Shown here one piece after another: positions 19,063 to 29,274 of a stretch of 64,000 nt of DNA. Every line of letters begins with the position of its first letter. The first letter of the stretch is position 1. Both the position numbers and the translations under genes were made by a program. The DNA is from an uncultured Bacteroidales bacterium (GTDB lineage Bacteria; Bacteroidota; Bacteroidia; Bacteroidales; UBA932): NCBI GenBank assembly GCA_946406355.1, contig CAMJKI010000003.1, positions 1 through 64,000 of the forward strand. Reading direction: 5' to 3'. A model generated the notes under the pieces. That model worked only from the letters and a program-made list of their open reading frames with translations, had not been told where the DNA came from and ran no database searches.

Positions 19063-22000
19063 TTAGAATGTAAGGTTCAACTTGACACCGAAGCTGCGGG
19101 AGCCCGGCACGGAGGCCTGCTCGAAACCGACGCCGCGGGTATCACTGGAAACACCGCCCGTTTCCGGGTCGATACGCATGGTGTTGGACTTGTCCACCCA
19201 AAGGAGCAGCACGTTGCCTGCGATGGCGGAAATCGTGGCCCGCTTGATGTACTTGGCCCGGTTGATCACGCTCTTCGGGAGCTGATAAGTCAGGTAGAGT
19301 TCCCGGAGCTTCAGATAGGAGCCCTTGAAGACGGCGAATTCGCCGCCGCCGCCGTTACCCCACTCGAAGAAGTCCTGGGCATTGGTCTCGATGTTGTTCG
19401 TGACGTACTTGCCGCCTTCCAGCATGACGAACTTCTGGTCGGAATAGACATCCCGGCCGGCGATGATGCCCTTTTCACGGACATTGCCGGTATCACCGTC
19501 CACGGTGTAGGAAGCAAGACCCGCATTGTAGGCGTGGGCCATGGTCTGGGACCAGATGTCACCGCCCAGGCGGAAGTCGAACATGGCGCCGAAGCTCACG
19601 TTCTTGTAGGAGAAGTCGTTGCGCCAGCCCATGATGGCATCCGGCGCGACGTTACCGACGACCACATCGCTGGCCGTGGTCGGGAAACCGGCGGAATTCA
19701 CCTTGATGGCACCGATCTGGTCGGCTGTGGCCGTTCCTTTCTCCACATCCTTCTCGGTGACCCGGGCCAGACCCGTACCGCGGATGTTACCCCAGGCATC
19801 GCCCACGGTAGCCGTAGTGCTGTAGCCCCAGGTCCAACCCATGGTGTAGTCCTTCAGGTCCGGCTGCTCCGGATAGAGTTCCACGATCTTGCTCCGGTCG
19901 CGGGCGAAGTTCAGCGTGGAGGTCCAGTTGAAGCCGTTCGGGTTGCGGAAGATATCCGCCGTCAGCTGAACTTCGAGACCCTTGTTATCGATGCGGCCGG
20001 CATTCACGAGCATGGAACCGAAGCCGACGACGTTGGAGGTAGTGACGGAGAGAATCTGGTCCTCGGTCTTCTTCTGGTAGTAAGCAACATCCAGGTGCAG
20101 GCGGTCGTCAAACATGCCGATTTCGGTACCGATCTCCCAGGAGGTTACCTTCTCCGGCTTGAGGTTCAAGTTCGGATAGGAATAGCTCTTGTACATCTGG
20201 GCGACGCCATTATAGGCGGCGGAGGTGGAATAATAGTAGTAAGAGTTCCGGTAGGCGCTGGTCGCGGAACCGATCTGCGCGATGCCGCCGCGGAGCTTCC
20301 AGAACGAGAGGACGTTCCCCTGCTTGAGGCCCGGGAAGGACTCGGTGATGATCCAGCTCAGGGACACGGACGGATAGAAGAAGGCCTGGCGGATGGTGGA
20401 GCTCCAGTCGTTACGGGCGGAAGCATCCAGGTAGAGCATGTTCTTCCAGCCCAGGGAGAAGTTGCCGTACACGGAGTTGGAACGGATCCAGCTGTGGTCC
20501 ATGCCAGTAGCTGCGTCACCTACCTTGTTGGTGATGGTATATACGCCAGGCAGAACCAGGGCGTCGGCACCAAGCTGATTGTACTCATATTTGGCGTCGC
20601 GATAGTTGGCGCCCAGGATAGCGGTGAGGTTGAAGTCGCCGAAGGTCTTGTTGAAGGAAGCAATGAGGTCGGCGTTGAGTTCCGAATTGGAGATGTTGGT
20701 GTTATAGAAGGCACCTTCCGGGTCGTCCAGTTCGAAGTAGGTCTTCTCCATCATCTTGGAGCCATAGTAGTCAAAGCCTACACGGGCTTCCACCTTGAGC
20801 CAGGTCCAGGGCTGGAAATAGAGGGACGTCTTACCGAACACGCGGTCGCGCTGATAGCTGTTGGTGTTCATGTAAACGTTGAAGAACGGGTTGATGTGGT
20901 AACTTGCATTCCAGTTGTACATGGTGTAGTTACCGGACTCGTCCTTCTGGTCCCAGTTGGCCTTCATGGAAGCCATGTTGATCTGACGGCCACTCCAGGC
21001 AACCAGGTTATTCATAGGGTTGTTGCCACGGTAACCCTGGTTCACCAGGTTGTCGCTCTCCGTGCGGGTGTAGTTACCGGCGAAGTCGAAGGAGAAGAAG
21101 CGGTTCAGCGTCATCTGGGTGTTGAACTGGGCGCTGTAACGGGTCTGGTCCGTGTTGGGAACGGTGCCGGTCTGGTTACGGTAGGACAGGGATACGCGGG
21201 TGGTAGCCTTGTCGGAGCGGCTCTGCAGGGAGACCATGTGGTTCTGGGTGATACCGGTCTGGAAGAAGTCCCTGATGTTGTTCGGGTGGGAAACCCAGGG
21301 AGCCTTCTGGCCGTTGCTGTCGAACTGAACCAGGTTCAGGCCTGCATCCAGGCGGGGACCCCAGGATTCGTCGTTACCATCCTGTACGCCGCCCCAGTTA
21401 CCATCTACATAGGTGAAGGAGTACTGCTCGGCATAGTCCTGATAGGAAAGGGTGCCACCGTCTTCCTGGAACCACTTGTAGTGGAGTTCGTCACCGTCAT
21501 AACCCTGGCCGTAGCTGTTCTGCAGCTTAGGGATGTTGGCTACGGTGTCGAAGGTGAGGGAACCGTCGTAGGAGACCTCAATGCCAGAGGACTTCTTGCC
21601 GCTCTTGGTGGTGATGAGGATAACGCCGTTACCTGCACGCATACCGTAAAGGGCAGCGGAACCGCCCTTAAGGACGGATACGGATTCGATGTCTTCCGGG
21701 TTGATATCGTTAAGGCCGGAACCGAAGTCTACACCACGGTAGGTGTTGTCACCGGTACGCTGCGTATCGTTGGAGATGGGAACACCGTCCACAACGATAA
21801 GGGGCTGCTGGTTGGCCGAGAGGGAGGAGTTACCACGGACGGAGATACGGGAGGATGCACCTACCGAACCGCCGAAGGTGTTAATCTGCACACCGGCCAC
21901 CTTACCAGTGAGGGCGCTGGTAACACTGGGGGAGCCAGAGGCCATCAGTTCGTCGGATTTCACTTCCTGAACGGCGTAACCGAGGGATTTCTTCTCACGG

Positions 22001-22329
22001 GAGATACCCATAGCGGTAACAACCACTTCGTTCAGCGAGCTGAAGTCGTTCTCCAAAACAACGGTGATGCCGTCGGTTGCTTCAACCTCCTGGGTTTTCA
22101 TGCCCAGGCAGGAGACGATGAGAGTTTTGGCGGAGGTGGGAACATTCAGGGAGAAAGTTCCGTCCAAACCCGTAACGGTACCCACAGTGGTGCCATTCAC
22201 AATAACACCAGCACCGGGAACCGGAGAGTTGTCTTCCGCAGAGATGACCTTACCGGCCACCTTGCGCGTCTGAGCCATGGCAACAGTAGCCACCAGGCTC
22301 AACGCCAGTAAAAGAAGGACTCTTTTCAT
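19063..22329 (-). CDS. SusC/RagA family TonB-dependent receptor
   Basis: GKVISAEDNSPVPGAGVIVNGT, plug ALYGMRAGNGVILITTKSGK, C-terminal FGVKLNLTF. Confidence 0.95.
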   Translation of the reverse strand: MKRVLLLLALSLVATVAMAQTRKVAGKVISAEDNSPVPGAGVIVNGTTVGTVTGLDGTFSLNVPTSAKTLIVSCLGMKTQEVEATDGITVVLENDFSSLNEVVVTAMGISREKKSLGYAVQEVKSDELMASGSPSVTSALTGKVAGVQINTFGGSVGASSRISVRGNSSLSANQQPLIVVDGVPISNDTQRTGDNTYRGVDFGSGLNDINPEDIESVSVLKGGSAALYGMRAGNGVILITTKSGKKSSGIEVSYDGSLTFDTVANIPKLQNSYGQGYDGDELHYKWFQEDGGTLSYQDYAEQYSFTYVDGNWGGVQDGNDESWGPRLDAGLNLVQFDSNGQKAPWVSHPNNIRDFFQTGITQNHMVSLQSRSDKATTRVSLSYRNQTGTVPNTDQTRYSAQFNTQMTLNRFFSFDFAGNYTRTESDNLVNQGYRGNNPMNNLVAWSGRQINMASMKANWDQKDESGNYTMYNWNASYHINPFFNVYMNTNSYQRDRVFGKTSLYFQPWTWLKVEARVGFDYYGSKMMEKTYFELDDPEGAFYNTNISNSELNADLIASFNKTFGDFNLTAILGANYRDAKYEYNQLGADALVLPGVYTITNKVGDAATGMDHSWIRSNSVYGNFSLGWKNMLYLDASARNDWSSTIRQAFFYPSVSLSWIITESFPGLKQGNVLSFWKLRGGIAQIGSATSAYRNSYYYYSTSAAYNGVAQMYKSYSYPNLNLKPEKVTSWEIGTEIGMFDDRLHLDVAYYQKKTEDQILSVTTSNVVGFGSMLVNAGRIDNKGLEVQLTADIFRNPNGFNWTSTLNFARDRSKIVELYPEQPDLKDYTMGWTWGYSTTATVGDAWGNIRGTGLARVTEKDVEKGTATADQIGAIKVNSAGFPTTASDVVVGNVAPDAIMGWRNDFSYKNVSFGAMFDFRLGGDIWSQTMAHAYNAGLASYTVDGDTGNVREKGIIAGRDVYSDQKFVMLEGGKYVTNNIETNAQDFFEWGNGGGGEFAVFKGSYLKLRELYLTYQLPKSVINRAKYIKRATISAIAGNVLLLWVDKSNTMRIDPETGGVSSDTRGVGFEQASVPGSRSFGVKLNLTF

Positions 22330-22531
22330 AAAGTGGATTAATTTAGGTTGGAATATAAAATAGGTTAAAATAGGCTAAAACAGGCTTCCTTGCAGCCATA
22401 AAAAAGGTAAAACACACTACTATTCAATTCGCAAATATTAGAAAAAAATTAGAAAAATGCAAATAATAAGGGCAATATCATACAGCCCCAATGTTATTTG
22501 TCGAAAAAAAAAGCACTTTCATCGAAAAAAT

Positions 22532-22562
22532 TTTGCGGATTAAAAAATCCGTTTTATATTTG
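22532..22562 (+). promoter_or_regulatory. Bacteroidota sigma-ABfr-type promoter
   Basis: TTTG (22532-22535), 19-bp spacer, TATATTTG (22555-22562); implies ATG 22593 rather than the upstream ORF start. Confidence 0.7.
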
Positions 22563-22592
22563 CAGTGTAATAGCATACTAATACAGCAAAAT

Positions 22593-23306
22593 ATGCTCAT
22601 AGAACTGCAAGGAATCCACAAGACCTACGACAACGGGCAGCCTCTGCACGTGCTCAAAGGCATTGACCTTAATATAGAAAGAGGCGAATTCGTCTCAATT
22701 ATGGGCGCTTCCGGTTCCGGAAAGAGTACTCTCCTGAACATCCTGGGCATCCTGGACAATTACGACGAGGGCACCTACCACCTGGACGGCACCCTCATCA
22801 AGGATCTTACCGAAAGGCAGAGCGCCGACTACCGCAACCGAATGATCGGCTTTGTTTTCCAGAGCTTCAACCTGATCAACTTCAAAACAGCCGTGGAAAA
22901 CGTGGAACTGCCCCTATATTATCAGGGTGTAAGCCGCAGGAAGCGCCGCGAGCTGGCCATGGAATACCTGGAGAAGCTGGGGCTCACCCAGTGGGCCAGC
23001 CACTTCCCCAACGAGATGTCCGGCGGCCAGAAGCAGCGCGTAGCCATTGCCCGCGCCCTCATTACCAAACCGCAGATTATCCTGGCCGATGAACCCACCG
23101 GCGCCCTGGACTCCAAGACCAGCGTGGAAGTGATGCAGCTCCTCAAGCAGCTGAACCAGGAAGAAGGCCTCACCATCATAGTGGTTACCCACGAGGGCGG
23201 CGTGGCCAACGAGACGGACAAGATCATCCACATCAAGGACGGCATCATCGGCGAGATAGAAGAGAACCGGTCCCACTCCGCCTGGGGCGGCAGCATCATC
23301 AAGTAA
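22593..23306 (+). CDS. ABC transporter ATP-binding protein (MacB/LolD-like)
   Basis: GASGSGKSTLLNILG, MSGGQKQRVAIARAL, ILADEPTGALDS. Confidence 0.95.
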   Translation: MLIELQGIHKTYDNGQPLHVLKGIDLNIERGEFVSIMGASGSGKSTLLNILGILDNYDEGTYHLDGTLIKDLTERQSADYRNRMIGFVFQSFNLINFKTAVENVELPLYYQGVSRRKRRELAMEYLEKLGLTQWASHFPNEMSGGQKQRVAIARALITKPQIILADEPTGALDSKTSVEVMQLLKQLNQEEGLTIIVVTHEGGVANETDKIIHIKDGIIGEIEENRSHSAWGGSIIK

Positions 23307-24568
23307 TGCGAGAATTATTCCACGAAATAAGCAGCACCCTGCGCAACAACAAGCTCCGCACAGCTCTCACGGGCTTCGCGGTGAGCTGGGGTATCTTCCT
23401 GCTCATTGCCCTGCTGGGAGCCGGCAACGGCCTCATGAACTCCTTCGTGGGCAATATCGAGGACTATATCTCACAGAATATCACCGTAGAGGGCTGGCGT
23501 ACCTCCAAGCCCTATGCCGGATACAAGGAAGGGCGGGACATCCAGCTGGACGAGAGCGATGTCCTTTTCACCGAATCGGAGCAGTGGAAAGGGATTATCC
23601 ACGACGTCTATCGCGGAACCGGCGTCACCAGCGTCTCCTTATCCTTGAACGGACTCAGCGTATCCGGCGCCCTCCGCGGCGTGATGCCGGACTACAAGGA
23701 GGCCGAAAAGATGCGGATGTACACCGGCCGCTTCCTGAATCCGGACGACGTGGACGAACGCCGCAAAGTCATTGTCATCAGCCTCTATCAGGCCAAAGAA
23801 CTGTCCCCGAAAGACCCGGACGCCATCCTGGGCCGATGGATTGCCGCCGGCGCCATCTCCTACCGGGTTGTCGGCATCTATCACACCGACGAATCGGAAA
23901 TGTCGCGCCTGTGCCCCATCCCTTTCTCTACATATAAAGGAATCTACGACAACACGGATAAGGTAGAGAGCATCTCCTTCTCCGTCACCGGACCGGAAAC
24001 CCTGGAGGAACACGAAGCCTTCGAGGAACTGTACGGCACCGCCATCCGGCTCCGGCACGACATTGCCCCGGACGACCGCCGTGGCATCTGGATCAACAAC
24101 GGCTATACCGACAACCTGGAGATGAACAAGGCTTCCCGGATGATCAACATAGCCCTCTGGATCCTGGGTATCCTCACTCTCATCAGCGGCATAGTGGGCG
24201 TATCCAACATCATGCTCATCACCGTGAAGGAACGCACCCACGAGTTCGGCATCCGAAAGGCCATCGGCGCCAAGCCCGGCGAAATCCTCAAGCTCATCAT
24301 TGCCGAAAGCATTACCATCACCGCCGCCTTCGGTTATATAGGGATGTTCCTGGGGATGGTGGCGTGCCAGATTATGGACAAGACCGTAGCCCAGCGCTCG
24401 ATAGATATAGGCGGAGAGAAGATCCAGATGCTGGTGAACCCCACCGTGGGCCTGGACGTAGCCCTGGAAGCCACCCTGCTGCTTATTATCGCCGGAACCA
24501 TCGCCGGGGCCATCCCCGCCTGGAAAGCGGCGCGTGTTAAACCCATTGAAGCATTGAGGGCCGACTGA
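23306..24568 (+). CDS. FtsX/MacB-type ABC permease
   Basis: N-terminal TM, periplasmic MacB_PCD-like region, GVSNIMLITVKERTHEFGIRKAIGA. Confidence 0.93.
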   Translation: MRELFHEISSTLRNNKLRTALTGFAVSWGIFLLIALLGAGNGLMNSFVGNIEDYISQNITVEGWRTSKPYAGYKEGRDIQLDESDVLFTESEQWKGIIHDVYRGTGVTSVSLSLNGLSVSGALRGVMPDYKEAEKMRMYTGRFLNPDDVDERRKVIVISLYQAKELSPKDPDAILGRWIAAGAISYRVVGIYHTDESEMSRLCPIPFSTYKGIYDNTDKVESISFSVTGPETLEEHEAFEELYGTAIRLRHDIAPDDRRGIWINNGYTDNLEMNKASRMINIALWILGILTLISGIVGVSNIMLITVKERTHEFGIRKAIGAKPGEILKLIIAESITITAAFGYIGMFLGMVACQIMDKTVAQRSIDIGGEKIQMLVNPTVGLDVALEATLLLIIAGTIAGAIPAWKAARVKPIEALRAD

Positions 24569-25821
24569 TGAAAAAGTGGTTTGATACAGATACCTTCCGG
24601 GAAATCCTGAACAGCATCCTGCGGAACAAGAGCAGGAGCCTGCTCACCGGTTTCGGCGTATTCTGGGGCGTATTCATGCTCATGCTCCTCACCGGCGGCG
24701 GACAAGGCTTCAAGCAGCTGCTTATGAAGGAGTTCGACGGCTTTGCCCAGAACACCTGCATAGTGATTGCCAGCAGCACCAGCAAACCCTACAAGGGCTT
24801 TGAGAAAGGCCGCAATTGGAGCCTGGACTACGGCGACGTGGACCGCCTCAAGAACATGGTGCCCGAACTGGAAACCGTCTCCCCCACGGTAAGTCTTTGG
24901 GGCAAAACCGTTTCCAGGGATGAATACACCTCTTCCCGCGCCGTGGTGAAAGGCGCACGGGCCGATTATGCCAATATTGAAACCCCCAAGCTCAAATACG
25001 GCCGATGGCTTAACGATGCCGACAACCTGCAGGAGCGCAAAGTCTGCGTGATCGGCAAGCGGGTGTACGAAGAATTGTTCCCGGAGGGCGGTTCCCCGCT
25101 GGGCAAGCGCCTTAGCGTGGACGGCAGTTACTATACCGTGGTGGGTGTGAACTGGAATGAAGGCGACATCAGCGTTGACGGCCGCGCCAGCGATTCCGTG
25201 GTCATCCCCATCAACCAGGCCAAACGGGCCTACAACCTGGGCAACACCATCCATCTGCTGTGCTTTACGGCCAAGCCGGGCATTACTATGAGCGATGTAA
25301 CCCCGCGGGTAAAGGAAGTGATTGCCCGGCGGCATCTGCTGGACCCCACCGACGACCAGGCCATGTTCCTGCTGAACACCCAGCTCATCTTCGGCATCGT
25401 GGACAACCTGTTCAAAGGCATCAACTTCCTCATCTGGCTCATCGGCCTGGGAACCCTGCTGGCAGGCGTCATCGGCGTATCCAATATCATGATGGTGAGC
25501 GTGAAGGAACGCACCACGGAGATTGGCATCCGCCGGGCCATCGGCGCCACGCCCAACCAGATCCTGGGACAGATCATTTCCGAGAGCATCGTGCTCACGC
25601 TGGTGGCCGGCATGTCGGCCATCGTGTTCAGCGTGCTCATCCTCTCCGGAGTGGAACTGGCCATGACCACGGACGGCATGCTCAAGGCGCCCTTCCAGGT
25701 GCCTTTCTGGACCGCCGTGCTGGCAGCCGTCCTGCTGGCGGTGCTGGGCGTGGTGGCCGGCCTGATGCCCGCCGCCCGCGCCATGCAGATTAAGCCTGTG
25801 GACGCTATGAGAGACGAATAA
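24568..25821 (+). CDS. FtsX/MacB-type ABC permease
   Basis: GVSNIMMVSVKERTTEIGIRRAIGATP; 1-nt overlap with previous CDS. Confidence 0.93.
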   Translation: MKKWFDTDTFREILNSILRNKSRSLLTGFGVFWGVFMLMLLTGGGQGFKQLLMKEFDGFAQNTCIVIASSTSKPYKGFEKGRNWSLDYGDVDRLKNMVPELETVSPTVSLWGKTVSRDEYTSSRAVVKGARADYANIETPKLKYGRWLNDADNLQERKVCVIGKRVYEELFPEGGSPLGKRLSVDGSYYTVVGVNWNEGDISVDGRASDSVVIPINQAKRAYNLGNTIHLLCFTAKPGITMSDVTPRVKEVIARRHLLDPTDDQAMFLLNTQLIFGIVDNLFKGINFLIWLIGLGTLLAGVIGVSNIMMVSVKERTTEIGIRRAIGATPNQILGQIISESIVLTLVAGMSAIVFSVLILSGVELAMTTDGMLKAPFQVPFWTAVLAAVLLAVLGVVAGLMPAARAMQIKPVDAMRDE

Positions 25822-25837
25822 TAAAACATTAAACAAT

Positions 25838-26923
25838 ATGAAAAAGTTTGGTAGAATTCTGATGATTATCCTGGTGGCGGCGGTGTTTATCGGCACCTTC
25901 GTTTACCTGTTCCAGCGGTCCCGGCCCAAGGAAATCCAGTACCAGGAGCTTACGCCCGAGATGGGCACCATTGCCAAATCCACCGTGGTCACGGGTAAGA
26001 TCCAGCCCCGCGACGAGGTGAACGTGAAGGCCCAGATCAGCGGCATTGTGGCCGAGCTGTACAAGCAGGCCGGCGACCTGGTGAAGGAGAACGAGGTGAT
26101 TGCCAAGCTCAAGGTGATTCCGGAAATGAGCCAGCTTTCATCGGCCCAGAGCCGCGTTCGCCTGAGCGAAGTGAACCTGAAGCAGGCCCAGACCAACTAC
26201 GACCGCGAGAAGAAACTCTTCGACCAGCAGCTGGTGAGCGCCGAAGCCTTCGAGCAAGTAGCCCAGGCCCTGAAGCAGGCCGAAGAGGAGTATGCCGCAT
26301 CGCAGGAATCCCTGGAGATTGTACGCGACGGCGTTTCCTCGTCCAACAAGAGCGGCAGTTCCACGCTGGTGCGTTCCTCCGTATCGGGCCTCATCCTGGA
26401 CATTCCGGTGAAGGTGGGTAACACGGTTATCAACTCCAACACTTTCAATGACGGTACCACCATTGCCACCGTGGCCGATATGGACGACCTCATCTTTGAC
26501 GGCAATATCGACGAGACGGAAGTGGGCCGCCTGCACCTGGGACTCCCCGTTATTATCTCCGTGGGCGCCCTGCAGGACCTGCACTTCGACGCCGCCCTGG
26601 AGTACATCGCCCCCAAGGCCACCGAATCCGGCGGAACCAACCTCTTCGAAATCAAGGCCACGGTGAAGGTACCTTCCGATGTAACCATCCGTTCCGGCTA
26701 CAGCGCCAATGCCGAAATTGAACTCCAGCGCGCCGAAAACGTGCTGATGATTCCGGAAAGCGCCCTCCAGTTTGACGGCGACGACACCTTTGTGTACGTG
26801 CTCAAGGAAGACGGCACCTACGAGAACCGGCCCGTGGAAACCGGCCTTTCCGACGGTGTTAACATCGAGATTAAAAGCGGCCTTTCCCTTGGGGAGAAGG
26901 TCCGGGGTCCTCAACTTATTTAA
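25838..26923 (+). CDS. HlyD/MacA-like periplasmic adaptor subunit
   Basis: VTGKIQPRDEVNVKAQISGIVAELYKQAGDLVKENEVIAKL. Confidence 0.92.
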   Translation: MKKFGRILMIILVAAVFIGTFVYLFQRSRPKEIQYQELTPEMGTIAKSTVVTGKIQPRDEVNVKAQISGIVAELYKQAGDLVKENEVIAKLKVIPEMSQLSSAQSRVRLSEVNLKQAQTNYDREKKLFDQQLVSAEAFEQVAQALKQAEEEYAASQESLEIVRDGVSSSNKSGSSTLVRSSVSGLILDIPVKVGNTVINSNTFNDGTTIATVADMDDLIFDGNIDETEVGRLHLGLPVIISVGALQDLHFDAALEYIAPKATESGGTNLFEIKATVKVPSDVTIRSGYSANAEIELQRAENVLMIPESALQFDGDDTFVYVLKEDGTYENRPVETGLSDGVNIEIKSGLSLGEKVRGPQLI

Positions 26924-26933
26924 TCAGGCAGGT

Positions 26934-28253
26934 ATGAAAGCTTTACTTTTGGCCTTGGCCTTTGCCGTACAGGCACCGGCCGATACCACCCTTCCGGACT
27001 TCACGCATCCCTGGACCCTGGCCGAATGCACGGCCTGGGCCATGGACCACAACCTTACGGTGGCTCAGCAGGTTAACAGCGTGGAAGGCCGCGAGATAGA
27101 CCGCAACACCGCCCACATGTCCTGGCTGCCCGGCGTGAGCGCATCGGCCAGCGAAAACTTCAGCTTCGGCCGCGGTCTGGGCGGAGACAATACCTACGAA
27201 AAAGGTAATTCCAGCTCTACCAGCTTTAGCATCGGCGCCAATATGAACCTCTTTGACGGCGGCGCTACCTACAACCAGATCCGCCTTTCCGACCTGAACC
27301 TGGAGGCCGCGCTGGCCGATCTGGAGAAGGCCCGGGACGATATCCGCGTGAGCGTGGCACAGGCCTACGTGCAAATCCTGTACAACTACGAGATCCGCGA
27401 CGTGGCCCGGCAGCAGATTGCCATCGACTCGCTGCAGGTGGAACGCCTGGAGCGTATGTTCGAGAGCGGTCGTTCATCGGCGGCGGAGGTTTCGCAGCAG
27501 AAGGCTTCCCTGGCCCAGAGCCGCGTAACGCTGGTGCAGGCCGAAAACAATGTGCGCGCTTCCCTGCTGGACCTGGCCCAGCTGCTGGAGTTCGGCTCCT
27601 GGGACGGCTTCACCATTGTCCGGCCCCAGGTTTCCATGGAGGGCGTTTTCATCGGCACGCCCGACGATATTTACGCCCAGGCGCTGGGTATCCGCCCCGC
27701 CATCCGGGCCGAAGAACTGCGCCTGAAGGGCACCGAGCGGTCCATCGCCATTGCCCGGAGCAACTACTTCCCCTCCCTTTCCATCAGTGGCGGCAGCGGC
27801 ACCAATTACTACTCCAACTACGGCGGAAAAGGCTTCTGGGACCAGCTCAAGAGCAACTTCAGCTCCTACGTGGGCCTGTCGCTGAGCATCCCTATTTTCA
27901 CCAAGTTTTCCACGCGCAACCAGGTGCGTTCGGCCAAGCTGAACCAGGTGAACCAGGAGATTGCGCTGCGCCGCGTGAAGCAGAATCTGTACAAGGAAAT
28001 CCAGCAGGCCTGGAATTCGGCCGAAGCCGCCCGCGCCAAGTGGGAGGCCTCCCAACTGGCAGCCGCCGCGGCCCAGGATTCCTTCACCCTGGTCCAGGCC
28101 AAATATGAGAATGGCAAGGCTACGGTTACAGAGTTCAACGAATCCCGCAACCAGCTGCTGAAGACGCGTTCCGACGCCGTACAGGCCACCTACGAGTACC
28201 TGTTCCAGACCCGCCTGGTAGACTTCTACCGCGGCGGCAGGCTGGACTTCTAA
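26934..28253 (+). CDS. TolC family outer membrane efflux protein
   Basis: WTLAECTAWAMDHNLTVAQQVNSVEGREIDRNTAHMSWLPGVSASAS; start placed at MKALLLALAFAVQA. Confidence 0.9.
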   Translation: MKALLLALAFAVQAPADTTLPDFTHPWTLAECTAWAMDHNLTVAQQVNSVEGREIDRNTAHMSWLPGVSASASENFSFGRGLGGDNTYEKGNSSSTSFSIGANMNLFDGGATYNQIRLSDLNLEAALADLEKARDDIRVSVAQAYVQILYNYEIRDVARQQIAIDSLQVERLERMFESGRSSAAEVSQQKASLAQSRVTLVQAENNVRASLLDLAQLLEFGSWDGFTIVRPQVSMEGVFIGTPDDIYAQALGIRPAIRAEELRLKGTERSIAIARSNYFPSLSISGGSGTNYYSNYGGKGFWDQLKSNFSSYVGLSLSIPIFTKFSTRNQVRSAKLNQVNQEIALRRVKQNLYKEIQQAWNSAEAARAKWEASQLAAAAAQDSFTLVQAKYENGKATVTEFNESRNQLLKTRSDAVQATYEYLFQTRLVDFYRGGRLDF

Positions 28254-28280
28254 AGCCTTGCCGCTTTCGGGAAAATGCCG

Positions 28281-28288
28281 TATCTTTG
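28281..28288 (+). promoter_or_regulatory. Bacteroidota -7 element TATCTTTG upstream of polyprenyl synthetase
   Basis: TATCTTTG, 17 nt before ATG 28306. Confidence 0.6.
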
Positions 28289-28305
28289 TGGAAACACAGG
28301 ATACC

Positions 28306-29274
28306 ATGATCAGCGAATCCCATCTAGACCTTGCCATCAAGGATCTATTTCAGCATATTCAGTTTCAGGCGCAGCCGGAAGGGTTGTACGATCCGCTACG
28401 GTACATGATTGCCATTGGCGGCAAGCGGTTGCGGCCACGGCTTTGCCTTACCACCTTCGGCCTGTACAAAAATGCTTTCGGCCCGGAAATCCTGGAGCCG
28501 GCGGCGGGGCTGGAAGTCTTCCATACCTTCACGCTCATCCACGATGACATCATGGACCGTTCGCCGCTCCGTCGCGGACACGATACGGTATGGAAAAAGT
28601 GGAATGAGGACACAGCCATCCTCAGCGGGGACGTGATGTGCATCGATGCCTACAAACGCATGGCAAAAGCGCCCGCCGATGTCCTTCCCTCCGTACTGTC
28701 CCTCTTCTCCCAAACGGCGGCGGAGGTGTGCGACGGCCAGCAGCTGGACATGGATTTCGAGAGCCTGGACGTGGTGCCCATGGCGGACTATATGCAGATG
28801 ATCGGTCTCAAGACCGCAGTGCTCATTGCCTGTTCGGCCCAGATGGGTGCCATCATCGCCGGAGCGCCGGAGGAGGAATGCCGCGCCATTTATGCTTATG
28901 GTTACGACCTGGGACTGGCCTTCCAGGTGGCCGATGACTATCTGGACGCATATGGCGATGCTGCCGTTTTCGGCAAGCCCATCGGCGGAGACATTGTGAA
29001 CAACAAGAAGTCCTGGCTCACGGTAAAGGCGCTGGAGGGCAAAGCCGAGGGACTGCAGGAAGCCCTGGCCATGCCAGCGGAAACGCCTGAGCAGAAGGCC
29101 CATAAGATTGCCACAGTAAAAGCCGTCTACGAATCCCTGGACATTTCCGCCCAGGCGCGCAAAGAGATTGCCGCCCTGCACAAGAGCGCCGTTGATAAAC
29201 TGCAGGGATTCGATCCGCAGAAGCGGGAGGTCCTGGAGAACTTTGCCCACAAGCTCGTCGGCCGCACCGTGTAA
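28306..29274 (+). CDS. Polyprenyl synthetase (isoprenyl diphosphate synthase)
   Basis: GGKRLRPRL, first Asp-rich LIHDDIMDRSPLRRG, second Asp-rich AFQVADDYLD. Confidence 0.93.
   Translation: MISESHLDLAIKDLFQHIQFQAQPEGLYDPLRYMIAIGGKRLRPRLCLTTFGLYKNAFGPEILEPAAGLEVFHTFTLIHDDIMDRSPLRRGHDTVWKKWNEDTAILSGDVMCIDAYKRMAKAPADVLPSVLSLFSQTAAEVCDGQQLDMDFESLDVVPMADYMQMIGLKTAVLIACSAQMGAIIAGAPEEECRAIYAYGYDLGLAFQVADDYLDAYGDAAVFGKPIGGDIVNNKKSWLTVKALEGKAEGLQEALAMPAETPEQKAHKIATVKAVYESLDISAQARKEIAALHKSAVDKLQGFDPQKREVLENFAHKLVGRTV

Noticed and set aside
22491-22592. N-terminal extension of the ABC ATPase (MLFVEKKSTFIEK...)
   Set aside because: The promoter (TTTG-N19-TATATTTG, 22532-22562) lies inside it; the ATG at 22593 starts a normal ATPase N-terminus.
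22593-28253. Novel secretion system
   Set aside because: Gene content (ATPase, two FtsX permeases, adaptor, TolC) is the common Bacteroidota MacAB-TolC-like arrangement; nothing sets it apart here.
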